NCBI GenBank assembly: GCA_003586115.2
Contig: QVOM02000049.1
Location: forward strand, 21,505,765 to 21,569,764
Direction: 5' to 3'
Source: Salvator merianae
Lineage: Eukaryota > Chordata > Lepidosauria > Squamata > Teiidae
DNA length: 64,000 nt
Positions 55,401 to 64,000 of the stretch are shown piece by piece. The notes under the pieces were generated by a model. It searched no databases and was not told the DNA's origin. It worked only from the letters and a program-made list of their open reading frames with translations. The translations under genes were made by a program, and so were the position numbers. Each line of letters begins with the position of its first letter. Position 1 is the first letter of the stretch.

Positions 55401-56460
55401 AAAAATGTGTATGTTTTTAATATATATTTACTTTTTAGTCCTCTCTATTCTAGACGCTAGGAGTAGTTATAATTAGAAACTCACACTTAAGACATCTATT
55501 AATGACAATCTAATCACATCTCCAAGTCATTTACATTGGGAACCATCATAATCTAGTGCAATTTTTAAAAAAGGTTTAACTATATACTATTTTAAAGCCC
55601 TTTCCCACACCTTCTATACCAGTATCACACAGTTCTGAGGCACAATGCTCAAAACTGTACCTGATGGCTGCATCACAGATTTCAGGTCTGTCCCTATTTA
55701 CCTTCTACTGTGTGAAGATCACAGACTCTTTCCACTTTGTAATCCAGAATATGGAGATCATCGTGCAAAATGTTTGCTGTGTTCTCATTGCCTCAAGTGC
55801 ACTTCTTGTGAACCTCACCTCTCCATGGTTTATAGTGCATTCACTCTAACTTCCTTCATTGTAGAAAAGTCCAAAGAAGTCCCAGAATACAAAGCTTGTG
55901 ATACGGGGATCTCTGCAGGACATTTGTGCAATCTTTACATAATAGAAGCATGGGATGGAAGGTTTTTCCCATCCTTTTTGCCACAAGCCAAAAAAGCTTT
56001 GGACAAATTCCTGGAAGTCAGAGCTATCATTGGCTATTAACCTACAGAAGGTGATTTGCTTCCAAAGGCCAGCTGCTAGGAGACTGCAAGCAGAACAAGT
56101 TATGTGCTCATGTCCTGCTAGTGGGTTTCCTCGTGCAAGTGGATAGACACTGTGAAAACAGGTTGCTACACTAGAGGAGCTATGGGTCCGATCCAGTGTG
56201 GGGCACTCCTTACACTCTTACCCCTCAATCAACCATCATCTGAGCAGCAGGGAAAGGAGAGGGAGGCCGAGTCTTTCCATCAAACCCGGCACAATATATT
56301 TTCCTCTTCTTCCCATCTAATTCATTTTTTCATGTGTCACACCTTTTTATACTGAAAGCCTGAAAGCAGGGACTTGTTCAATATTACATTTTATAAGCTG
56401 CTCTGGAAACCCTCTACAAGAACAGCAAAAATAAAGGTAGACAGAAAGACAGATGACAGA
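55400..56460. other. FARS2 5' intron sequence
   Basis: A 131-codon plus frame (55645-56040) is open and Cys-rich, but I recognise no domain and see no splice context. Kept as unassigned. Confidence 0.35.
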
Positions 56461-56463
56461 AGG

Positions 56464-56508
<45 letters not shown>

Positions 56509-56570
56509 GACAGATGATAGTAGGTAAGGCAGGCAGACAGACAGACAGACAGATGATGGTAGATAGATCA

Positions 56571-56612
<42 letters not shown>

Positions 56613-56615
56613 GAT
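56461..56615 (+). repeat. Compound (GATA)n/(GACA)n microsatellite
   Basis: About eleven GATA units (56467-56510), five GACA units (56532-56553), then about ten more GATA units (56572-56613). GATA/GACA arrays are common in squamate genomes and are the old Bkm satellite type. Confidence 0.95.
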
Positions 56616-58750
56616 GGTAGGTAGAAAGTTTGAACAATCCTTTCTTTAACTGCATTCTGATGTTGCTATAGAAGAAAAGAAGTCTTGTAAGGGTCATCAA
56701 ACAAGAACAAGAGGAATATTTGGGCCACATACTCAACAGAGAATTCTCTACAAAGGACCTTATTAGAGAGTCATTAGACCTTATTAGAAAATGAAACAGG
56801 GGAAAACAGAGGCACTTGGTGCAGCAATATGCAGAACTGATCTAGTCTAAATGATAAACAACATGGAATAGGAGCACAGATGTGAATGCCCTGGAGACTC
56901 ATGGCCATCAACTTCCTGGAAAGAGAGGACATCTGAACTGAACAGATGGTATTGGCAGTTTTCAAACTTCTCCCAAATTCCTAATGTAGCATTTTTCACA
57001 GCAACCACACACAGTGAGTCAATATTTTCGCCACACTACACACAGTGATCTCAGCTTCTTTTTTCTGATCAGTGGCCAGCATATCTGAATTTTTTCATAA
57101 TCGAAATGCAAAAAAAAGCATGTGTTCAAATGTGGCTGGCATGATGACTTTAAGGAAAATAGAAGTCCTTATCAATGAAATTGCTGTTGCATTTTTACCT
57201 AAGTTCTTTTACATACTGTTTGGGTGATATGCCCTGATCACATTTTAGGATATGGTATTTCATGAATGACCATATATCACCAACCAGAACATAAAGGGGG
57301 GAAAAAAACTTCACAAAATTTGATCTCTTATGGATATTCAAAGGAAAAAAAGAACTAGAAAACAGTTGTTAACATTTTTATAGAAAATTGTCAAATTGAT
57401 GATAACATGAAAAGGCAACATCTAAGGAATAATGGCATGGTTTATAGCTCTATTAGAAAAATAAACAAACTGAAGAACTGAAAATAATAAGGGAGAAAAT
57501 TCTTCTTTGCAGAGTGGCATGATTTTATTATGTATGTTAATACTGGAAACTGTAATTATCCTTTACCAATGCTACACTAGAGGTTATGAAAAATACAAAC
57601 TGTGAACTATGACACACTAATAATATTAATGTTTACTTTGCCTGTGAAACATGTAATCATTGTTGTTATATTCTAATTGTTTTAAATCTCTTTTTAATTA
57701 TTATTTTTTTCTAGTTGCAAATTAAAAGAAAATTTAAAAAATTATATTCAGAGTTACATTGTTTGGGCAAACAGACCACTTACACAAGTTGATGGGGAAC
57801 AAGACAGGTTAGTATGGAAATGGAGGATCTTCAGTCCTCAAGATGTTGCTGGATGACAACTATTATTTCTGGTCAAGGGTCATTTAGCTTGAGTTTGCCC
57901 CCTGAAAACAAAACTTACTAAAAAAAAAAAAAAGAAAAACTTGTTTTGCCTTGATAGAAAATGATGCCTTTCCCAAGTCAATAAGTACGACTGTTTCACC
58001 GCTGTTGCCTGTTGTACCCAAATCAAGTCAGTGATTCCAAATTGATTATTCTACAATAATAACAAAAAATATATAAAAAGAGGATTACAGGAGAATCCTG
58101 TCAACTAACAAGCTTTGAAATGTTCAGATAAAGACTGAATCTGCTTAATTGCAGGTGATTTTTTAAAATGATGAAATGCAAGGCTTGAAGATATCTAAAC
58201 CCGTCCATCACTCTGTCCAGGCCTTTACATCAAGACAGAATCTTCTGAACAACAACAGTCTTAATTAGAGTTCTGTTGACAGCCTGCGAATTTAACTGAT
58301 GTGGGAGGATTTGCAGAGTATAATATGAAAATTACTAGGCTGCTCTATCACAGCTTATATTTGCAAATTGTTTTGTGAAAATAATTTTTTTGACAGAAAC
58401 CCAGTCTTCTTTTGGAGCCTTTGTGAAGGATTGCTTCAGCTACTAGCATCAAATTTAAAAATGGGCTCATTGTTAACATTTTTGTTTTGCTTGACTGGCT
58501 TTTAGCATTTTTTTTAAAAAATCTGTGCTATATCTTCTCCAAGTCCAGCACAGACACTGGTGCAAAGAGGTACAGAAGGTGACTGCAGAGCTCATTTCCA
58601 CATTCTGGACTGCAAAGAACTCCGAAAGGTTAAAGTGATCCTCAGGCACCACAAGCAAAGTCTGGGAGGCCTCCAAATGATGTCAGCTTGGCTCCAGATG
58701 CCCAGGAACGGCAGCAGCATCCAGGATGCCTATAATGCAATGTGAGACCA
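56616..58750. other. FARS2 5' intron sequence
   Basis: Very AT-rich. Contains an A run at 57920-57933 and no recognised exon or repeat. Confidence 0.4.
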
Positions 58751-58754
58751 GAGG

Positions 58755-58939
58755 CAGCATCCTCAGACCCACAGTGACAGCCCATTCCTTAAAGGGCGGA
58801 TGTTTGCGCCCCACATCCCACACGCCACAGCTGTTCGCGGGGCCTCCGTGCTGCATCAGTACAGAGGCCCAGAGGTCCCGTGAACAGCCATGGTGCGTGG
58901 GGCACAAACACCCGCCCTTAAAGTCACGGGACGCCGCTG
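58755..58939. mobile_element. hAT-like MITE related to the one in Gypsy pol
   Basis: GC-rich, mostly self-complementary: CCTTAAAGGGCGGATGTTTG on the left, and the complement of AACACCCGCCCTTAAAGTCA on the right; inner ...GCGCCCCACATCCCACACGCC pairs with the GGTGCGTGGGGCACAAACA side. The CTTTAAGGGC and GGCGT/GCGGC end blocks match 2442-2615. No clean 8-bp duplication was found, so ends are approximate. Confidence 0.65.
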
Positions 58940-59120
58940 CTTGTAAAGCTACAGAAATTCCTTTACACAATTCTGTAGCTATAACAGCTAGAGGAATGAT
59001 GAGGCCTACAATACATTTGAAGTGCAAAAAGGAAGCAATTTTCTTTGCATGGTCATGCACACATACATATACACACAAACGTAGTCATTTATTTTGCACA
59101 TGTTAGACTATATAGTCTTA
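58940..59120. other. FARS2 5' intron spacer
   Basis: ACATACATATACACAC run near 59060-59077; nothing else. Confidence 0.35.
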
Positions 59121-59285
59121 GGCCCTTTCTGCACTGGATTATATCTGGGAATAGGGATCTGTCACCAGCCTGCTGGTGCAGACTACAGGGACTGCCCAGG
59201 GACTGTTGTACTCTGCACAAGCATGTGGATGGCAGGTCCCTATTCTGGGATATAATCCAGAATAAGGCCCAGTGCAGAAAGAGCC
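59121..59285. mobile_element. MITE, TTTCTGCACTG family (copy 3)
   Basis: 165 bp. Left end GGCCCTTTCTGCACTGGAT, right-end complement GGCTCTTTCTGCACTGGGCC. TTA flanks both sides (59118-59120, 59286-59288). The interior shares GCATGTGGATGGCAGGTCCC with the 23.1-kb copy. Best evidence that this family makes TWA-type 3-bp duplications. Confidence 0.85.
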
Positions 59286-61090
59286 TTAGACATAGTCAGC
59301 TTCAAAAAGCTGAGGCCTATCTCTGTCTAAAAAGCAGAAGTAATTCTGCAAAAATAGTCAACCTTTTTTCTTTGTTTAAAAAAGAAAAGGATAAGCTGCC
59401 ACAGATGTGAACTTGACTTCTGGTGACTGCCTGGACAAACTGATTCTCATCACTTTCTCCTAATTTTTTTTCTTAATGATTTATCCGCCTGCCTACTACA
59501 CCTGGTATGTCTACGCAGCCTCCCTTCAAAGCACTAATCCTCCAAGATTGGACAAGATTGGCAAGAGGAAGCCCAAATGCTGACGATTTATCTTCAAAGT
59601 AGCATGCAACATTGTAGCTCCTGCAAGAAAGCATAATGTGTCCCTTATCACAGAGTAAATCACAGGCAGGTTATTTTCTGAGCACCAGAAATTTTTGGGC
59701 AAGGAGCTGAGAGCAGCCAGTCCTTAATTTAGATTTGCTTTGCCATCTTTTCAGCTGCGGATTCTGAATCAGTCGCTGGGTGTGTTCCAACTATTTTTCA
59801 ACTGTATTTTTAACTTAAAGTGCAAAGCGCAAAGGCACTTTGCAAGGCCCTTAAACGGCTGTCGGACCATCAGGACTACACTCTGGAATGTTCCCAAGCT
59901 GAGATAGAGCTACTTAGAGAGCTGAACAAGGAGCTGGAAGCTGAAATGCTCCCTAGTAGGACTATGGACGGCCTCACTAGGTGTGACCACAGCCTGGGGA
60001 ATAGGACAACAGTAGCAGAACTGTTGGGCCCTTGACAAAAAACATGGTAGCAAGTCACCAACAGGTCCAGAATCCAGCTATCCAACAGACTCACGTCCAC
60101 CTGACTGCATCTGTACCAACAGATGGGCACTTCCCTGACTGTACTGTATCACCATCCAAGTGGAAATAATTACTCTTCACCGGGACCCCATGAATACTTG
60201 ATCTGACTGACAAAGGCCACCTCTTTATTCCAGAACCATTGACCTGGGAGTGTAACCTTTGTTCTTAGAAACCCGAAAAATGCCACCCTGCCCGATCCCC
60301 ACATCAGGGAAACCCTGAACCCAGCATCGAGTACTGTCCCCAAGTGACAGGCATCCATTGCAGACCACCCTCTGTCTGACCCCAGAGCTGCATCTGATTC
60401 TGGCCAGTGGACTATGCTGGTGAGTCAGGTCCCTCCCAAGGCGCAGGTATGTGTTTCAGATGCAGAGAAGTAATGTTAACTTGGGGTCCTGCACAGATGC
60501 GCAGAAGTCAATAAAAGAGAAAGTTGAAGCAGATATGTGGCATGCACAGCAGAAGGTTTTACCTCTGTGCATTGCTGTGGCAAAACATAAGCAAACTGCC
60601 ACACTGAAATTTGTCCAGGTACAAATGAATGATGGTGCCACGTTCCATAAGCAAGAAGAGGTGGAGCTGAGCCCATGGTTTATGCTACTCCTCCATCAAA
60701 TCTCAGAAATTGTCAGCAAGGCAGTGCTTTCCTCTGCTTCCACAATAAAGTCTTGGTAGTGTCCCTAATGATCCACTGTAGCAGCTGCGTCAGAGCACTA
60801 AGCTGGACTATTGGTCCCAAAACAGATGGAGATCAGAAAAAATCCAGCAACCCGAAAGGCCAGATTTCAGCAGAAATAAAATGGAATCTTCATGAATGGG
60901 TTTTCAATGGTGCGATCCCAGCTTTATCCATTTTTCATACATTTGGGTTCTCACATACTGGTGGTATCACATCCATTTCCACTACCTATCTTTTCTAGTA
61001 ACCAAATGAGAAACATAGCACAGGAATGACAATTCGCAACTGAACCCAATTCAAGGTGTTAAATAAACATGAATAAACATAAAACAAATA
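59286..61090. other. FARS2 5' intron with unrecognised coding-like patches
   Basis: Plus frames at 59820-60035 (with AEIELLRELNKELEAEM, a coiled-coil-like run) and 60451-60759 (with ADMWHAQQKVLPLCIAVAKH) read somewhat like protein, but match no family I know and are separated by stops. They might be remnants of one retroelement open reading frame, or chance. Confidence 0.3.
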
Positions 61091-61240
61091 AACATAAGAG
61101 GAGCCACGGCCCATCCAGTCCAGCATTCTGTCTCACACAATGTCCCACCAATTGCTTCTGTGCATTCTCAAACAAAAGACCTTCACCTGCTCTCGACTCC
61201 CTGCAAATGGCCTTTAGAGGCATCCTGCCTATGAACAGAA
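61091..61240 (-). mobile_element. CR1-like 3' UTR, second unit of a dimeric tail (minus)
   Basis: The plus strand reads ACATAAGAGGAGCC...GGCCCATCCAGTCCAGCATTC...CCCACCAATTGCTTCTG to CCTTTAGAGGCATCCTGCCT. On the minus strand this is the downstream unit. Joined to the next unit through CTATGAACAGAAGAACATAA. Confidence 0.72.
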
Positions 61241-61385
61241 GAACATAAGAAGAGCCCTGCTGGATCAAGCCACAGCCCATCTAATCCAACATCTTGTCTC
61301 ATACAGTGGCCCACCAATCGCTTCTGGGCATCTCATGCAGAAGACAAAGATAAATTTTTCACCTGCTCTCAACTCCCTGCCTTCA
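61241..61385 (-). mobile_element. CR1-like 3' UTR, first unit of a dimeric tail (minus)
   Basis: ACATAAGAAGAGCCCTGCTG...CAGCCCATCTAATCCAACATC through CTCTCAACTCCCTGC. The unit stops where a different LINE fragment (plus strand, 61.40 kb on) begins. Confidence 0.7.
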
Positions 61386-61394
61386 GATCTATAA

Positions 61395-61765
61395 ACTTTG
61401 ATCTATAAACCTCTGAACAACATATTTAAAGAAACGCCTGCTCCCATATCATCCTACCTGTGCCTTAAGATCTGCGGATGAGGCCTTCCTGGTTGTACCA
61501 CTCGGGATAGGACCTTCTTGGTGATAGCGCCTAGACTATGGAAGTCTCCCCCCTGAGAAGATGCCAGGCATCTTCTTTATATGTATTTAGAAAATTAGCA
61601 AACCTATTACCCTGGCCTTTGGCTGAGGAAATAGCTTCCCCTCCCCACTTTCAGGCACTGTTCTTGTTTTTAGTGGGTTTTTTAAAAGTTATTTTTACTG
61701 TTGCAACCTGCCTTGACCCCTTTGGGTATAGGGTGGGATAAAAATACAAATAAATATACAAAAAA
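61395..61765 (+). mobile_element. LINE 3' end (L2/CR1-like), relatively complete
   Basis: TACCTGTGCCTTAAGATCTGC, GATGAGGCCTTCCTGGTTGT, GGACCTTCTTGGTGATAGCGC then CCTAGACTATGGAAGTCTCC give the 'L-R-S-A-D-E-A-F-L-V-V' and 'W-K-S' C-terminal coding end. The UTR ends CAACCTGCCTTGACCCCTTT...GGTGGGATAAAAATACAAAT. The best-preserved example of this tail type in the window. Confidence 0.68.
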
Positions 61766-62620
61766 ATAAATGATGCACAACATTTGAGGATCTATTCAAA
61801 CATAAATCAAAATACAATTTCCTATTTAAAAAAGTACTGGATTCAAGGAACTCTCTGAAGCTGGGAAGCAAGCCTGTGCATCACTTTAAAAAATGCAAAC
61901 TACTCCAGTCACAGCATGTAGCCCTGATCAATTCTACAACCAGCAGGAGGGTCCTTACTTAGGATGCTAATGCTTAAAGAAGCAGTAGTTACTTGCATCT
62001 TCGAAGCTCAAGCTTTCTAAGACTGTACCTGTTGCTTCCTTCAGAGTTTTCGTCATCTCAACCCTTCCTCTTCTGGTGATCCTTGCTTCATTAACCTGGC
62101 ATTCAAACTATTTTTTCCATTCCTGCCCCAATCCTATACTAGTAAGACTTGGAGAAAAATTCCCAGAATATCAGACTTGGACAAGAGGACACTTTCACAG
62201 GACAGTTATTCAATCATTAATTCAACAGTTTACACAGAAAATATCAAATAGTATGAATCCTAGAATATAGATTTATTACATACTCACTGGTCTATTACAC
62301 ATGTCAAAATCACTAAATGGAAGAGAAATCCAAGCTAGGTTATTCAAGCACTGATCAGATCGTGGAGCTATCAAAAACATTCCATGTCTTGGATCCTTTA
62401 ATCTGGGGTTGATCCTTTAAATTTATACCAAGTCACACCAGCAACCAGAAGAGCTCTGTGATCCTAAGCAGCAGTTATCAAAGGAATCTCCTACCTTCTT
62501 CTACTGGTGATTGCTTACAATGGTTTCTTTATCATACTACCAGAAATACTGGAGATGGAAAACAGGACCTCCTTCACACAGACTCTACAAATGAGCTACA
62601 TTTCTTTCCTAAATCTCTTA
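61766..62620. other. FARS2 5' intron sequence
   Basis: No feature recognised. Confidence 0.35.
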
Positions 62621-62832
62621 AGAACTTAAGAAGAGGCCTGCTAGACCAGGCCACAGGCCATCTTGTCCAGCATCTTACCTCACACAGCGGCCCACCAATT
62701 GCTTCTGGACATTCTCAAGCAGAAGACAAAGACAAAACCTTCACTTGCTCTCAACTCCCTGCAAACGGCCTTTGAGGCATCGTGCCTGTCCCTCCAAACT
62801 GGAGGTAATACCTAGGCATTCATTCTAAAGAA
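62621..62832 (-). mobile_element. CR1-like 3' UTR, one unit of a dimeric tail (minus)
   Basis: AGAACTTAAGAAGAGGCCTG...CAGGCCATCTTGTCCAGCATC...CACCAATTGCTTCTGGACAT, extending through CCTCCAAACTGGAGGTAATA and CCTAGGCATTCATTC, so this unit keeps more of the UTR than the pair at 61.1 kb. Confidence 0.72.
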
Positions 62833-62992
62833 GAACATAAGAAGAGGCCTGCTGGATCAGGCCGCAGCCCATCTAGGCCTCCATCCTGTCTCACACAATG
62901 GCCCACCAGTTGCTTCTGGGCATTCTCAAACAGAAAGCAAAGGCAAAACCTTCACCTGCTCTCCATTCCCTGTAAATGGCATTTAGAGGTAT
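62833..62992 (-). mobile_element. CR1-like 3' UTR, other unit of a dimeric tail (minus)
   Basis: ACATAAGAAGAGGCCTGCTG...CAGCCCATCTAGGCCTCCATC...CAGTTGCTTCTGGGCATTC to GTAAATGGCATTTAGAGG. Immediately adjoins the previous unit. Confidence 0.72.
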
Positions 62993-64000
62993 AGTATTGG
63001 TACAAGCAACACTAAGAAAACTACCAACATAGCACAAAAGCAATCTGTTTCATATTCTCATCTCTACTGCACTGACACAGAAAAGACAGACCCACCTGTA
63101 AATGCCTGCAGTTAACTTCTATTAACACTCAATACTGTATACAGCAACCCAGCAACCACTGCCAAGCTTTGTGGAAAATTGGAAGAAAAGTTGTTTTGTG
63201 CTTCTGTTTAAATACACAACTAATTGTAATAGATCTGGATACAAATAGGATCAGAAACATTAGCTGGGCAGGAGAAGACAGAAAAGGGAGAGCGGGGTGG
63301 GGGGAGGGAACCACTAAATGTATATGGGAAAGTAAGAGAAGAGATTACAAAAACTGGTTTGCAGAACAGTTTGATGTGGAGCCAATTCAGGTGGAAGAAG
63401 GGTGGGCTTTTACATTTTTGTCTTTCCCCTGGCATTTCATTGTTTTCTCTCAAGATTTTACTATTCACAGTTCATGCAAGAAAGGAGAATATGCTTTTGC
63501 CAGCCCAAGGACTAGAAAAACTTTGTTTTCATTCTTTAGATATGTTTCTAAAGGGCTTTGCGTTCAATCCTCAGATTGAAAGCATCCCACACACACTTTG
63601 GCTGCTGCCTTTCTTGAAATGCCTTCTGTTGTGGTAGAGTCCTGATGGCAGAGTCAAGAGATTCTATTCATATTAACCCTTTGGTTTCAAAAGAAGATGG
63701 AAACTATTATGGCTTCTGGAACTTCTTCCTTTCATGTTGGTTATTTATTACTTTACATCCAGTGTTTCTTCAGATAGTTCCAAGGTGACTTGCAGTTATC
63801 TGTCCATTAATACAACCAGCAAGCTCACAGTATAGCTCAACAACATAGAGGACAGATAGCATTTCATTAGCTACAAGTTTGAATAGAAGGTATCAAAATT
63901 TGAAGGCCGAAACAGAAAAGGTCCTCTTATGTACTACCACCCCATGCTCTACAAGGGTATTAACATCACCAACAAGATTCCCCAAGTTTTGAGGGGCATG
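62993..64000. other. FARS2 5' intron to window end, possible LINE tail from 63.75 kb
   Basis: From about 63745, TTATTTATTACTTTACATCC...AGTTCCAAGGTGACTTGCAG may be a reversed LINE terminus that continues past the window. A 136-codon plus frame (63169-63579) shows no motif and is treated as chance. No FARS2 first exon or promoter CpG island seen. Confidence 0.35.

Noticed and set aside
55645..56040. 131-codon Cys-rich plus-strand frame as a zinc-binding protein
   Set aside because: Cysteine spacing follows no known finger pattern and the frame is within chance expectation.
56347..56736. 129-codon minus-strand frame
   Set aside because: It is the GATA/GACA array in translation.

Overview
This window is vertebrate nuclear DNA, most likely from a squamate reptile (lizard or snake). 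The evidence is one split mitochondrial housekeeping gene (FARS2) lying in tens of kilobases of AT-rich intron, together with a squamate-style repeat load: tRNA-headed SINEs with BovB-related tails (Sauria-SINE type), a BovB 3' fragment, CR1/L2-like and L1 LINE remnants, a Ty3/Gypsy pol remnant, Harbinger-like and hAT-like MITEs, and many microsatellites. Nothing bacterial, phage or CRISPR-like is present.

The only gene I can support is FARS2, mitochondrial phenylalanyl-tRNA synthetase, on the minus strand. Three coding exons are readable with good splice sites and consistent phases: the first coding exon (42033 down to 41422, residues 1-204), the next (29473 to 29314, residues 205-257) and a third, short one (20058 to 19927, residues 258-301). 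They hold the transit peptide and most of the class II catalytic core. The rest of the catalytic core (including motif 3) and the C-terminal anticodon-binding domain must lie left of base 1. The promoter and non-coding first exon must lie right of base 64000, or were not recognisable. Exons are numbered by comparison with the human gene from memory.

Layout, left to right. 1-19.9 kb (intron after the third coding exon): decayed Gypsy element (about 0.4-3.0 kb) with a 174-bp hAT-like MITE inside its pol; Sauria-type SINEs at 4.2 and 13.3 kb; L2-like endonuclease fragment (10.2-11.4 kb); L1 reverse transcriptase fragment (11.8-12.3 kb); a 2.1-kb CR1-like LINE with broken reverse transcriptase (14.5-16.65 kb); a tRNA-headed SINE at 19.0 kb. 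20-29.3 kb (intron): CR1 dimeric tail, MITE, and a GC-richer stretch with paired palindromes, a G-rich tract and an inverted repeat. 29.5-41.4 kb (intron): LINE 3' ends, SINEs, the BovB tail, a SINE flanked by unusually long 67-bp direct repeats, and a Harbinger-like MITE. 42-64 kb (5' intron): more LINE tails, four Harbinger-like elements including a GC-rich 747-bp one with TAA duplications, microsatellites, an orphan 144-codon reading frame, and two more CR1 dimeric tails.

Apart from the FARS2 exons, the reading frames are transposon remnants or probably chance. I found no new multi-gene system. The most unusual observations are structural: the CR1 dimeric tails, the 67-bp duplication around a SINE, and the several MITE families.
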